A stretch of 64,000 nucleotides of DNA from Litorisediminicola beolgyonensis (GCF_042679605.1 NZ_JBHTMU010000002.1:62001-126000); one strand, 5' to 3'; numbered from the stretch's first letter, positions 15,801 through 30,800 are shown. The notes: a model not told the origin generated them from the sequence alone. Translations and numbers: made by a program.

Positions 15801-18800
15801 TTCAGCTCGCCCGCGAGATGGATGGTCGATTGCTGGATCTTGCCCGGCGTGTAGATGAAGAGCCCGGTATCGACTTTCTCGATCCCGTAGAGCGGCTCGG
15901 ACAGATCGGCCCGGTCGCGCAGGTCGATATTGCGCGAGGTGAAGATCCGCCCGTCGCCGCCGATGACGCCATCCTGGCCTGTGCCGCCCGAGATCCACTC
16001 ATGGCCCCAACCGCCGATGATGTCGTCATCGTCGCTGTCGCCATAGAGGATATCGCTGCCGGTCATGCCGTAGATCGAGTCGTCGCCGCTCTCGCCGTGG
16101 ATCTCGTCCCAGCCGCCGAGATCGAACTGGGCGCTCTCCGGATCGACATCCGCGCCGCCCGGCGTGTAGTCGAGGAGATCCGCCACCCGCACCACGATGC
16201 GTTCGCTGCCGCGCGAACCGTCGTAGCCTTCGAAGTTGGTCGGGTTGTAATGCTCGCCTTGGGTCGTGGTGTCGGGCATCACGTCATAGACGAAGGCCAG
16301 GTAGGCCGTGCCGTCCAGCGGCTCGTCGTTCTGGTCGACATCGGTGACCATGCGCAGGATGCGGCCATTGTCGCCGAGGATCATGTCGCCGTCGCGCGAA
16401 TGGCGATCCTCGATGGCGATGTCGACCGTGTCGCCCGCGCTCGGGGTCTCGACATATTCGTTCCGCCCGATGCGGATACCGGAGCCGCCGAAGATCAGGT
16501 CGCTGCCCGAGGGCGCGCGCTTGTCATAGGTGCCAAGGCCGAAGAGATCGGAGTTGTCGCCGATGATGTCGTCCTGGCCGAGACCGCCGAAGATGACGTC
16601 ATTGCCGCCATTTCCCTCGATATAATCGTCGCCATCGGTCGCCGCCTCGAAGCTCGGCGTGATGGTCAGAAGACCATAGGTCCCGTCCGCGGTCTGCCCG
16701 TCGCGGGACGCGGTGGCGCCGACGCTCAGGCCGCCATCGCCCTGGATCGTGTCATTGCCGAGCTGGCCGAAGATCTGGTCGTCCTTGCCGCCGCCCGCGA
16801 TGACATCGTCGCCGAAGACGTTGCTGTCCGCCGCGACGGTGATGTCGTGATCCCGGAGCGTGATCTGGAAATCCGACCAGGCACTGGGCCCGTCCGGATC
16901 CACCCGCGCGAAGCTCCACTGGTCGCCGCCCGCATAGCCGTCATACAGCGCCGCGCCGTCCGGCCCGACATTCAGCGCCGAGCCATAGAGCTGGCCTGTC
17001 ACCGGATCGACCAGGCGGAAGCGCACATTCGCGTGGTCGCCATATTCATTCGCGCCCGCGGTCCCGATCCGATCCAGCGTGACATTGTCGCCGAAGATCA
17101 GGTCGCGCCCGGAATTGACCGCGTTTTCGTCGTTGGTGCCACTGATATTGTCCCCGTCGATCTTGTCCGAGCCGGCCCCGCCGATGAGCACATCCTCGTG
17201 CTCGTCGCCATAGATCACGTCGCCGCCGCCCATGGCGTTGTCGGTGACATCGACATGGCGCACGATGTTGGAGAGAAGCTCCATCTTGCCGAAATCGCCC
17301 AGCGCGATGTCGTTCTGCTGACCGGCATGGATCTCGTCGCCACCGGCGCCGCCGAAGATCAGGTCGTCGCCCAGATGCGCGGTGATCGTGTCGCCCGCGC
17401 CCTGCCCGGCATTGAGCGTCCGGATCACGTCGAGGGTCCTCAGGTCACGCGCGCCCAGCGCACCGGCTGCCACCAGTTCGGTGGCGATCCCGTCCGCGGC
17501 GATCTCGTCCCAGATCAGCTGGCCGTTGTCGCCAAGGATGATGTCCGCAGCGTCGTTGTCTGTCTCCAGATCGCCCTCATGATCGCCGTGGATCACGTCC
17601 GCACCGATGCCGCCGAGCAGGATGTCGGAGCCCGAGCTGCCGCGCACCGTGTCGGCGGACGGGAAGTCATTGGTCGCGTCGAGCGTGCGCAGCGTCGCCA
17701 GTTGGCCCCCGATGAAGGTCAGCCGCCCGTTATCGCCGATGACGATATCGTCCCCGTCGATCGCCGCATGGGCGTTGTCCGACGCGTTGCCGTCGAGGAT
17801 GTCACTGCCATAGCCGCCGAGGATGATGTCCGCACCGGCATTGCCCGCGATGGTGTCGCCGTCTCCGACCTGGTCGTCGAAGCTCTCTATCAGAGACACC
17901 TGCGTAGCGACGAAGACCATCCGGCCGTTGTCCCCGATGATCCAGTCGTCGCCATCGGTGGGCGCACTCTCCACGCTGCGCAGCGCGTTGGTGTGGTCGC
18001 CGAAGATCAGGTCGGCACCGATGCCGCCCAGGATAGAATCGTCGCCCGCGCTGCCGCGGATGGTGTCGTTCGAGGCGAAACTCTCGTTCACATCGAGCGT
18101 GCGCAGCTCGACCAGATCGCCACCCGTGAAAGTCAGTCGCCCGTTGTCACCGACAAGGATGTCATCGCCATCGAGCTCGAAGAAGCGATTGTCCGACGCG
18201 TTGCCGTCGATGCTGTCGCTTCCATAGCCGCCGAGGACGATGTCCGACCCGGCAGAGCCGGTGATGGTATCGGCCGCGCCGAGCGTGTCCTCGAAGCTTT
18301 CGATCAGGGTGACGATGCCGCCGGAGAAGACGATCTGGCCGTTGTCGCCGAGGATCCAGTCGTCGCCATCCGCCGCCGCGCTCGACGCGGAGCGCAGGCT
18401 GTCCATGCGCTCGCCATAAAGACGGTCGCTGCCGATGCCGCCGAGAATCGTGTCGGACCCGGCCTGGCCGGAAATCGTGTCATTCCCGCCCGAGACGGTC
18501 TCTTCGTCGGTGGTCTGAAGGCGCAGCACGACGCCCGCGACGTAGTCGGCGACACCGTGATCGCCGATCACCAGATCGTCGCCGGTCCCGGCATCGACAT
18601 TGTCGCTGCCCGCACCGGCGAGGATGCGGTCGGTGCCCTGATGCGTCGCGATGACGTCATTGCCGGAGGTTCCGACATCCATGCCGTCATTGCCGACAAG
18701 CGTCGGGTCGAAGTTGAAGAGGATGTCGAGCGGGATGTCCGCTTCGGCCGAGATGCGGTCTCCGCGTCCGCCGCCGCCGAGGCGCATCTGTTCGCCGTCG

Positions 18801-21800
18801 GAGGTCCAGACCGCACGGCCCTGATCGCCGAAGACGATGTCATTGGCCGAGCCGGTGTAGATCGTGTCGTTGCCCAAGCCGCCGAAGACCACGATGTCGC
18901 GGCTCGTGCGGGCGAGGCCGTCGACCGGGACGCCCGTGGTGCCCGATGCCACGCCATCGGCATCGACAAGGTCGTGGCCCTGCTGGGTGTTGACCGCGAA
19001 GAAGCCGTCGCTTCTGTCGAGTGAGACATAGACGCGGTCGGCCCCGGCCCCGGTATTGAGCTGGGTCACGGTCAGCACGCCGTCGCGGGCATGGGTCTCG
19101 GTGACCGTCACGGTATCGGCGAACTGGCTGGTCCAGTAGGTGACGCCGCGCCCGAAATCGCCGCTGTCGCTGGCGGAATAGGCGATGGCGGCGGGCGCCA
19201 GACCCGTGACCACGACCTCGCCCGCGGCCCCGGTGCCGATGCGGATATCGCTGTCACCTGTGCCAGTGCCCTCGTCCGAGATCATCAGGCGGTTGCGGCC
19301 GCCCTCGGCATTGAGCGTGAGCCCGCCCCAGATGCGGTCGAGATCGCCGGAGAGATAGTCGAAGGACGGGGCCGAGATCGCGTGATCGAGATCGGCATCC
19401 GAGGCGACATAGATCGCGTCGCTGCCGCCCTGCATGTTGATGACCGTCTCGGCGGTGGTGCCCTGGACGCTCACCACCTGGTCGCCGGAGCCGAGATTCA
19501 GCACCAGCTGCTCGAGGCCGTAATAGTTGATCCCGTCGGTGCGGCTCTCGACCGAGACCGAGACACCTGCGCTGACCTGCAGAACCTCCAGCAGGCCGAC
19601 GAGACCGTCGCCCGCGCCATCGGTGCGCAGAAGGCCGTCGAAATTGATGATGTAGACGTCGCCATCGACGCCGCGCGTCTTGACCACGGTGATGTCGGTG
19701 GCGAAGCGGCTGCCGAGGAACATGCGCTGGAGCGCGTTCTCGACCTCGAAGGCCGTCGCGCCGACACGGATATCGACCCAGTCGGCGCTGAGCTTGTTCT
19801 CGTAGCTGTCGCCCTCGGTATTGGTGAAGTCGAGACCCAGCCGGAAGGTGCCGGAGGTGCCCGAGACGGTGACGATCTGGCGCTGGTTGGTGACCGCCGC
19901 CTCGCCGCCTTCGCGCAGGGTCGAGACGATCGCGGGCGCGTCGCCGCGGGCGATCATGGTCACCACATCCGTGCCGCCGAGATCGCCGATGAAGCGCAGC
20001 GCGTAGCCGCCGTTCTTGCTCAGCTCCTCGACCACGAGGTTGGTGTCCGCGGTGATCGTGCCGCCATCGGCCACGGCCGTGAAGGCGGTGAGCGCGTTGA
20101 GCGCGGCCACGATATTGGCGAGCGTCTGGCCGTCGGTGTCGCTGATCTCGATGGCCGAGGTGATTTCGCCGTCGAAATCCAGAAGGAAGGTCTGGCCGCT
20201 GGTGCCCGAGAGCTCGAGAACCTGCACCTCGTCCGCCGGGGCGACATTGGTGCCCTGGTCGCGGGTGGTGACGGTGATGCTGGCCACCGCATCCGCCGCC
20301 GCCGTGCCGCCAGAGCCCAGGATCGGCGCGGTCAGGGGATCGGTCGCGTCGCTCGTCCCGACAAGCTCGGAGACGTTCATGCCCGCAAGCTCGCCCTGGA
20401 AGCGGATGACGTAGATCGAGCCGTCATTGCCGCCGGTCCCGGCATTGTCGAGATCCGAGCCGAGCGACATGCGGGTCACGGTGACATTGCCGAGCCCGAT
20501 GGAGGAGAGCGCCTCGAGCGCCGCCTGAACGACCGAGGCCTCGGCGTCGTGATCGAGCGCGATGGTGCTGACGCCATCGAAGCTGAGGGTGAACTTGCCG
20601 CCCGAGGCCTGGACCTCGACCACCTGCGTCTCGTTCACGCCGCTCATGCCGAGCCCGGTGATCGAGTCCTGCGTCAGGAGAAGACGGTTCGCCGCGGTGT
20701 CGAGATCGTCCAGAAGCGTGACGCTGTCGGTCTCGTCCCGCGCCACGAGAGCGCCGGTCGCCACGATGAGCTCGGCCACCTCGACCTCCTTGAGCGCGCC
20801 GAGGAACTCGATCCGGTAGGAGGCGCCGTCGCGCACGACGTCGACATTACCGGTGCGGACATTGGACAGCGCCGCGAGCGCCGCCTTGACGGCGTCGGCG
20901 CTGGGCTGGGCGCCGTCGGTATGAGAGATGCTGGCTGTCGTCCGGGTGACGGTGCCGACGGTGACGGTCAGGGTGAAGCTGCCGCCCGCCGCGTTGAGCG
21001 TGAGATACTGGACCTCGTTGGTCTGCTCGGCGGTGCTGCCATTTGTGAAGGTCCAGACATCGGCGATCAGCGGATCGCCGTTGATCGTCAGGAGACCGCG
21101 AATGTCGTCGACGACACGCTCGGCGCCGAGCGTGCGCTCCTGGTTGCCGATGGTGACCACGTCCGAGCCGACGCCGGTATTGAGCGTCGTGTGACCGGCC
21201 GTCGAGTAGATCGCGACCACGTCGTCGCCGCCCGCGGTGTCGATCAGGGTCGTCCCGGTATGGGTGCTGCGCACGGTGAGCGTGTCGACGCCGCCCGAGA
21301 GCCGCAGCTCGACATGCTCGAGATTGCCATAGGTGATCCCGCCCGGCTGCAGATTCCCGGCGATGGCGATGTTGGGCACCATGCCGAAGCCGGTGATCCG
21401 GGTGGCGGTCAGCTCGCCGATCTCGTCGCGGATCGAGTCGGAGTTGACAGCTGTCAACGTGTCGACCTGGTCGGCCTCGTTGACGAAGTAGTTGAGCGAG
21501 TTCTCGGTGATCGCGACCGGCGTCCCGACGATGACCAAAAGGCCGAAGGCCTCGTTGATGGTCAGCGTGACGACATCGCCGGACACGGTGACCGCGGTGA
21601 TCAGGCGGAAGACGCCGTTCTCGGGGTTGTCCTTGTCGGAGATGGTCAGGGTCTTGTTGAGGAGGTTCTCCTCGGGCGTGCCGATCTTGATGTAATCGGG
21701 CATCGCCGCGAGCGAGAGGGTGATGGTCAAGCGGTCGTCCGAGATCTCGGCGATCTGGTCGTCGGCGGGCCGCGCGTCGATCTCGCCCGGCATCAGGACC

Positions 21801-24800
21801 GCGTTGCCGAGACCCGCGAGCGAACCGTTGCCGCCGCTGCCGTCGATGATCAGCGGACCGCGGATGCGGTTCAGGACGTTCGGCATGTCGGGGAAGGACA
21901 TGCTGTCCTGCCCGTCGATCACGCTGTCCTGAACGGCGATGACGGTGACGGTGATCCCGGCCTGCCAGTTGTCCGCGGTGAAGGTCAGCAGCAGCGTGCC
22001 GTCGGCCAGAAGCTCCTGGTTGGCCCCGCCATCGAGGAACGCCACCTGCGGCTCGAAATAGGCGATGGGACCGGTCGAGGTACGGGTGTCCTCGGGCCGG
22101 ATGCGGATGGTGACGGTCTCGCCCTCGGGCGGAGCCTTGGTCAGGCGCACGGTATAGGTGTCGGAATAGCCGGCCTGCCCCGCGGTCTTGCCCTCGATGA
22201 CATTGGTGGAGCCGCCGCTTTCCTCGACCACCACGCCCGGCGCGTCGTTGTCGCCGGTCTGGACGGTCAGGCTGTCGGCCACAAGCCCGTCGAACCCGTC
22301 GCGCTGGCGCTTGTAGTCGACGGTCACGAGACCCGACTGGAACTCGGGCGCGCCATTGGCATCGGTGAAGGTCACGACATTGCCGAAGACGGTGAAGCGG
22401 CCGATGGCGAGCGCGACGCCGTCGATCTCGACCGTGATGACCGGGTTGTCGACATCGAGGACGACGAGCCCGTCGCCATTGGCCTGCAGCGCAACGGGCC
22501 CTTGCGCGTTGATCTCGATCTCCCAGCCGGTTGCGGTCTTCTTGACGCCGACCGAGTTCTCACCGAGCGTCTGCAGGGCCTCGAGCGCGGCTTTCAGCGC
22601 GTCCGCGCCGATGTCGAAGGAGAGGTTCGCGGTGCGCTCGCCCTGATAGGTCAGGAAGAACGTGCCGCCGACCGTGTTGCTCGGCAGCGCGATGATCTGG
22701 TTTTCGATGTCGGTGGCATCCAGCGTCACGGTGCCGCCGGTGATCTGCACATCGCTGCTGAGCGTGATCGAGGATTGCGCGGTGCCGGTCGAGGTGATGG
22801 TCACCCCTTCGACAACTGCGGTCGCGTCGCGGTCATCCGACAGTAGGAACGCATCGGATTCCGCGACGATCTTGTCCTTGTCCAGCGCGCTCATGGCCGT
22901 GTGCGTGATCACGGTGAACCGCGCGCCTTCCACGGTCGTGTCGTCGATCGCCGTCACGGTGACGGTGACCTTCTGGTTCCAGTTCGACGCACTAAAGATG
23001 ATCGTGAGCGAGCCGTCGGGATCTTGCGTGCCGCGCGCGCCGCTGAGCGTCACCTGGGCAACGCCGAAATCGTCGGCGAGCGGCTTGAGCGTGATCGAGA
23101 CGGGACCGTCGGGCTGGCGGGTCAGGAAGACGTCGTAGGTGTCGCCGGTCTGGCCCTCGATGGCGTCCATTTGCGCTTGCGAGCGCAGAACGGCCACGCC
23201 GGTGGCGTCGTTGTCGACGATATTGGCCACCATGTTGGGGACCTTGAGGTCGTGATAGCGCTGGATCGCGTAGATCGAGCTGTCGGTCAGATCGACATCC
23301 CACGGGCGGTCGACGGTGAACCAGTCGGTGCCGTTGGCGGTGATGGTCGCGGTCTGGCCCGCACCCGCACCGGCGATGATCTCGATCTTCGCGCCGACAA
23401 GCGCGCCGGCGGTCAGCGTCGCATCGGGATCGGTGACCGAACGCTGGGCCGAGCCGGTCAGGAGACCGGTGAACACGTGGCCCTCGATGGTCAGGACCGT
23501 GGCACCAGCCGACTGGGCCACCGCGACGTCGCTGGTGTCGTAGATCGTGTAGGACAGGCCCGCCACATCGCCGGTGAACGTGGTGAACGGCGCTGCGAGC
23601 GTGATCGTCGTCTTGGTGGAGGACGCAATGATCCCGTATTCGGTCGTGGTGCCATGCGTCACCGCGAAGACCTTGCCTTCGAGGAAGGGCGCGGTCTCGA
23701 CATCGCCCTGGACGCCGAAATTGGTGTTGCGGTCCTCGAAGGTGTCTGTGCGGGTCTCGACGCCGGTGCCGATGATCGAATCCGTCACCGTCAGAAGCCA
23801 CTCGCTCTCCGCGGTGGGATAGGTCTCGAACTCGGTGCTGAGGGTCAGCGCGACCAGGTATTTCTGGCCCGAGACCAGGATCGAGGACGCGGTGTCGTAA
23901 TTCGCGTCGAAGACCCAGGTCGCATCGGTGACATAGGCGAAGCTGCCCTTGCCCGGCCCGTTGGTGACCTCGAACTCGGCACCGATCAGGGCGCGCAGTT
24001 TCGCGTCGTTATCGGCGGAGGTGGTGTCGACATCCGACAGGTCCAGATCCTCGAAGATCTCCGCATCGAGATAGACCGTCGTGCCGACCGACGCGGCACT
24101 CTCGAGGCCGCCCTCGTAGGTGTCGGCGCTGATGACGCTGTGCTGGATCTCGGCGTAATGCGCGCCCTCCTCGCCCGCATCCTCGGGCGCCTGGACATAG
24201 ACCCAGGCCGAGAGGATGCCGTTGTCCCAATCCTCGGGCGTGAAGGTCAGGGTCAGGCTGGTGGTGGCGCCGGTGAAGTCGCTGCTCGCCGACAGAAGGA
24301 CGTTGGAATAGCCCTTCGCCAGGTCGTCCGCGACCGGCAGGACCGCGCTGAGCGTGATCGAGACCTCGCGCTCGGGGCGGCGGGTAAGGATGACGTTGTA
24401 GCGGGCGTAGCTGGTCGATCCCTCGACCACGCGCAGATCGCCGAGCGGGCCGTCGGCGAAGAAGGCGATGGCGGGCTCGTCATCGTCCACCACATTGGCC
24501 GAGACGCCCTCGATATTGACGCCGTCGAAGATGCCCGGGGTCGTGCCGCCGTTGATGGTCGACTCGACGCTGTGCGCGATCAGGCCGGAATGGCCCTTGA
24601 GGTCGTTGGCGACCACGGGCGGGCTGTCGCCGCCGGTGACGAAGGTGTCGGTGCCGAGACCGCCGACGATCTCGGTGCGGACGCCCTCTTGCGTGCCGAG
24701 GATGAAGAAGCGGTCGTCGCCCTCGGCCCCGTCCACGGTGAGGCTCTCGACCTCGGAGAACTGCACGTCGCGCCCGGCGCCGAAGACGCCCTCCTGGGTG

Positions 24801-27800
24801 ATGACGATATCGTCCGCGAACTCGGTGCCGATGATGATGACGCTGTCGAAACCGTCGCCGCCATTGATGGTGACGGGCGCGTTGACCGCATACTGGACAA
24901 GGTCCGCACCGCCGCCGCCGGAGATGTCCGTGACCTCGCGCTTGTCGTCCTGGCTGCCCTCAAGCGCGAAGCTCCGGAGCAGGAACACATCGTCGCCGTC
25001 ATTGCCGCGCAGCGAGAGCGGCGCGAGGTTATGCAGAACCTCGAAATAATCGTTGCCCGAGCCGCCGTCGATCAGCATCGAGGCGCTGATCCCGTTCGAG
25101 AGATAGCCCTTGGTGGTCGCGATGGTGGCGTAGGCGTCCTCGTCGCTGAGGCCGGTATCGGTGTTCACGTCGCCGATCGCGGTGGTCTGCGGGCCGTCGC
25201 GGCGGGTCTCGAAGATCTGGCCGACCTGGAAGCGGTCGTCGCCGATGCCGCCGGAGATCTGCGCGACGATCAGCGTGTCGTCGATCACCATCTGGTCGTC
25301 GCCCGACAGGAGGCTGATGATCATGCCCGCGTCGATGCGGCCGTCATAGTTGATCCGCTCGATCCCCGCGGAGGGGTCGAAGCCCTGATGGGTGTCGCTC
25401 TGGCTGAAGGACGCGATGAAGCCGCGCGCGGAATTGGCGCGCAGGAGCAGGTAATCGTCGAGCGCGGTGCCCTGAACGTTCAGCAGATCGCCCGAGCCGT
25501 CGCTGTCGCTCACGTTGATGACCGCGTTGCCGACACCGGCGAACGCGATGTTGAAGAGATCGCTGCCGCCCTGGCCGTCCAGAGACAGCTCCGCGCCGAT
25601 CGGGTTGACCCCGGGCGCGATGTGCTGGGACGGGTCGAAATCGGGGTTCGCGAAGGTGAGCGACCAGGTGGTGGCGTCGGTGACCGCGGGCGACAGCACC
25701 AGGTCGAAGCCGATCAGCCCCTCGTCCAGCCGGTCGAGGGCGATGTCGTTGACCTCCAGAGCGCCGGCGCCATCGAGCGACAGGGCCACTTCGCCCAGCG
25801 CCAGGATCAGGCGGTCGAGCGCCGCCTGCTCGTCCTCGGAGAGCGCCGAGAAGTCGCTGACATCAGCGAGCCCCGGGAAGAGCGACAGGTCGAGATAGAT
25901 GTCGCCATCCGCACCGCTCGCGCCTTGCTCGATGGTGCCGTCCCCGCCTTCGACGGTCAGCTCTTCGACCACGACCTGCGGGAAGGTCAGGCGGCGGTTC
26001 ACGGTCAGCGTGTCGTCGCCGCCATTGCCGTCGACGAAGGTGGTGCCAGAGATGCGCTCGACCTCCAGCGTGTCGGCGCCCGCGCCGCCCGACAGCGTGG
26101 TGTCGCCCAGATGGGTGCCCTCGATGAAGAACACGTCAGCCCCCTGGCCGAGACGGATCGAGAGGCTCTGGAACTCGCGATAGTCGACGCCCTCGGCGAG
26201 GCCGAGGCCCGACAGGAAGGTCTCGACCAGAATGCCGGTCTCCGCCCCGTCATCCGAGGTGGTGTCGCCGCTGTCATCCACGATGAGCCGGTCGCCTTCG
26301 CCCGCGCCACCGGCCACGAAGAGCGCACCCGCCACGGCGGATTGCTTGATGGTGTCGATGGTGCCGCCGACGGCGTCGAGCGCGTTGACCTGCGCCGCCG
26401 AAAGCTGGGCGTGCAGGCGGTAGCCGGTGGTCTTGTCGCCGCTGCGGGTCGCGGGGCGCACGAGGCCCAGCACCAGCGCGGTCGCGATCGGTGCGTTATC
26501 CGCGTCGAGCAGCGCGCGGACGAAGATCTCCTTGCCCAGATGCGCGCCGGTCGCATCGGCGCTGATCTCGATCCGGCCATTGGTGCCGTCGGTGACGAAG
26601 CGCGCGGTGAGGTCGGTGAGATAGGCGTTCAGGAGCGAGATCAGGTCGGCGATGGTCGCGCTGTCGGTCAGCGCGGCAACGCTGCCCGTCGCGGCGGCCA
26701 GGTTGACGGCCTGGACGGTTTCGGCACCGGTGCTGTCGACGAGAACGATCTCGAACTGGCTCTGGGACGTATCGACCTCGTCCGAGGCGTTGAGCGGGAA
26801 GCCCAGGACCTCGGCGACGGTATCGGTGCTGTCGCCATTATTGCCGAGCGCGGTGAGGCGGGTCGCCGAGGTGACGGTCGCGCCGGAGCCCAGGATGATG
26901 TCGTCGTCGCCGCCCTGGCCGCTGATCTCGACCGACATGGTCTCAAGCGTCGCGTGCAGCCAGATCGTGTCGTCGCCGCCGCCGGCATTGACGAAGAGCG
27001 TCTCGATCCCGGCATCCTCGAGCACGACGACGGCGCGCATGGCCTGGCCGAGCTGGATCTGCTCGTCGGTGATGGCGATGGCATCCGCATCGGCGGTGCC
27101 GACGATCTCGAGCGTGTCGGTGTAGAAGCTGAAGCCGGTGTCGTTGATCGTCACGACGCCCCGCAGATCCTCGTTCGAGACGTCGTCGCGCATCTGCACG
27201 ATATAGGCGTCGCCGCCGTCGCGCCCGTCGACGCGGATGCCGTCGCTCGAGGCCGCCGCGATCAGGAAGCGGTCGTCGCGGCGCCCGCCGATGAACTCTT
27301 CGATGGCGACATTGCTGACGGTGAGGGTGTTTTCGAGACCCGGAGCGGTGAAGCCGAAATCGTCGGTTGCGGTGATGCCAGCCGCACGGATCTCGAGATT
27401 GATCCGGGCGCGCGCCTTGGTGAAATCGAGGATGTCGACCGCGCCCGCGTCGCTGTCGGCCTCGCCCTGGATCACATCGGTGCCCCAGAGCTGCTCGATG
27501 ATGTAGGTGTCGCTGTCGGCGCCGCCTTCCATCGTGTCGTTGCCAAGGCCGCCGAGCAGGCTGTCCGCCCCAAAATTGCCGACGAGGGAATCGTCCCCAT
27601 CGCCACCTTCGAGCCAGTCGGCAGCGGCGTTGCCCGTCAGCCTGTCGTCGCCCAGACCGCCTTCGAGCGTGTCTTCCTGGGTGCCGCCGGTGAGCGTGTC
27701 GTCGCCCTCTTCGCCCACGGCACGCACGGCCACGGCCATGCCCTGCGCCGAGAAGCTGTCATTGCCCGCGCCGCCGAAGAACAGGATCGAGCCCGCGAAG

Positions 27801-30800
27801 CCGGACCAGTCGCCCGCGAGGGTGATCGAGTCGTTGCCCTCGCCCGCGAAGATCACAATGCGGTCAAAGCCGCGGACATCGACCTCGTTGATGATGGGCA
27901 CGCCCGTGGCCAGACCGCCCGGTGTCAGGTTCACGCCATCGACGGTGCCGGTGATGACCAGCGTCGTGCCGGTCAGGCTCAGCGTGAAGACCTCGTCGCC
28001 ATCGGTGGTGTTCTTGTTGATCCGCTTGTCGGCGAACTCGCCCATGTTGATGCGGATGTCGCGACCGACCTCGGCGAACATGAAGGGCGGGCGGTCGATG
28101 GTGATCGAGAAGGCGAAGATCGTCTGGTCGATCCCGGCCTGCGCGAACGGGTCGATCGAGAAGACCTCGGCACCGAAAACCTCGACGTAGAACTCGAAGA
28201 ACCAGCTCACGGAGCCGGAGATGTCGAACACCGCAAAGACGTTCTGCGATCCGTCGGCGAGATAGGTCGAGGCCGCGATCTCGTCGAGGCGGATGCGCCC
28301 GTCATAGTCCGGATCGTGCCAGTTGAAGAAGAGCGAGCCGGTGATGCCTGCGCGGATGCCGATCTCGGCGAAGCCGCTGATCCCGAGTCCGGCCGAGAAG
28401 GTAACGGTCGCGCTGAGGGTCAGCTCGACCGGATCGTTTAGAGACAGGCCCGTGCGGTCGGGCGTGAGCGAGGTTGCGTCGCCCTCGGTGAACTCGTCCA
28501 CGTCGAGGAAGAAGAAGCCGTTGCCGATATCGGCGACATTGCCGGTGCGCGCGAAATCGCGGTAGCCCGCGGTGTCCATGCCGAGTTTCAGCGCGATCTC
28601 GATCCCGATGGAGAAGCTGACGCCGATGGTGACCGGCACCGGGCCCGCCATGACCGTGTTCTTGGCACTGACGTCGAACGCGATCGAGAAGGTCGGCAGG
28701 CCGAGCTGGAACAGATCGACATCCGCGCCGACCAGCATGCGCAGGGTCTGTTCCGGCTTGTTGAGGATCGGGAAACTCAGCGAGAATCCGCCCGAGAACC
28801 CGGCGCTTCCGCCCTTGGTCAGCTCGCTCGTCTTCGTGGTCTTTCCGGTGTTCGGGTCGAGCGTCTCGGTCTTTTTCGAGACCTGTCGGGACAGCGAGAT
28901 GTCGCCGTTGATGATGCTCATGGAGCGCGAGCGGGTGGTGGTCTTCGAGTTGATCGTGTTGCCGTCGAACGTGCCCGAGCCGGACTTGCTCTCCGAGGTC
29001 GCGGACGAGCCGCTGGCGACCGAGATACCGCCGGGTTGCGGAGTGGTCTGGGGATCGAAGAACTGGCCGAGGTCGGACGCGCCACGCACGTCCGGCACCA
29101 CCATGCCGCCGACATCGAGCCAGATGTCGCCGTCGTTTCCAAGCGAATCCTGCAGCTCCGCCACCCGTTCGCCGAGACCGCGGATGGTGCCCAGCGCCTC
29201 GAGGAACTCGAGGGCCGCGAAGGCCGCGGCGCCGCCCGCGGCGGACTTGTTGCCCGCAAGCCCGGCAAGCTCCTCGAGCGTGTCGATCCAGCGATAGTTG
29301 CGGCCCTTCAGGAAGGTGAAGATCGGGTCCTTCTTGAACAGGATGCCCTCGGTCGGGCTGATCAGCCAGTCGAAGGGTTCGAGGAATTCGTTGAAGATGT
29401 TCAAGAGCTTGGCGACGAAATCGCCGAGAACCGAGTTGAGGTTCATCTGCGTGTTGACGAAGTTCACCGTCGGCGCGTTGACGTTATCGATATAGCCCGA
29501 GTCGAACTCGCCCGTGACCGCGCCGAAGCTGGCCGTCGGATCGAAGCCGAGGCTCTGGATAGACAGCTTGGTGCCGTTGATGTCGACGAGCTTGAACGTA
29601 TAGGTCGTCAGACCGTTTGTCGTGCTTCCGGCGCCCAGGGTGTCGATCAGGAAGACGCCGTTCCGGCCCGCGGCCCAGGTGTCCCAAAGGACGATCTGGA
29701 CGCCGTTGGCGAGGCCCTGCACCTCGTCGATCTCGATCTCGAAGATGATCTCGCCGGCCGAGTCGATGCGGACATCCGAGATTTCGGGCAGGATGAATAT
29801 ATCGCCGGTATTTGCAGTGTATTTGCTGTCGCGATATCCGGGAACGCCGGAGCCCTTGGCGGCGTCCTCGCCGGTTGTCAGGTTGAGGAGGAACGCGCCC
29901 TGCTCGCCCGCCCCGTTGTAATCATCCTCGTTCTCGTTCGAGAGGTTCGAGAAGGCGAGATCGGGCAAGGTCTTGGAGATCGAGAAGACGTCGTTGACCT
30001 TGATCCGGATCGGCGCGGGCTGGTCGGGCGAGGAGCCGGTGGCGTTCTCGATGCGGATGATACCGCCATCGGTGAAGTTGCGCGTGCCGTCATGCACGGC
30101 GACCATCGGCGTCGAGACGTTGATGACCTGGTTGCTGTCCTGAAGCTCCAGCAGCTTGACCGAGTCCAGGAACGCGGAATCGCCGAAATAGCGCGCCGCG
30201 CGGCCCTGAAGCTGCGCTTCGAGATCGGCGCCGTCGGCGTCGATCAGCGCGCGTTCGATGACTTGCCAGTAGATGCTGGCATCGGTCCGAAGCTGCGGCG
30301 CCGAGAGGAACTGGTCGAACCGCTCGGTCGTAACCTCGAGATTGATGTCGGTGATCGCGCTCAGCCGCGCGTCGATGATCGAGGAGAAATCGGTGGTGTT
30401 CAGCAGCTCCGAGATCGACGCCATGCCGTCGGCCCCGGCCTCGCGGTCGGGATCGACGATGTCGATCTTGTAGGTCGCCTTGAAGCTCGATTGCGGCGTG
30501 CCGACGAGCCAGACGATCTTGCCGCCCGAGAGCGCCGCGCCGGTCGGAGCGGTGATCGTCCGGTCGAGCGTCAGGACCGGGTTGGTGCCGGACAGGTCGA
30601 TATCGGTGATCGTGTACATCTCGAAGCCGGCATCCGTGTCGGTGGGCTCTCCGGTGCGGAGCGCGATCCGGTAGCCCCGCGCGGTGTCGAGCGCGCCGAG
30701 GTAGTTCTCGTAATGATCGTCGAGCAGGGTGAAGGTCACCGAGTAGCCGCTCAACGTCGCGTCGTCGATGGTGCCCGATCCGGTCACGTCGCTGAGGGTA

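Noticed and set aside
15010..19060. Regularly spaced similar short sequences that look CRISPR-like
   Set aside because: The spacing follows 9-residue RTX and 138-residue protein repeats in frame; there are no identical direct repeats with unique spacers and no cas genes.
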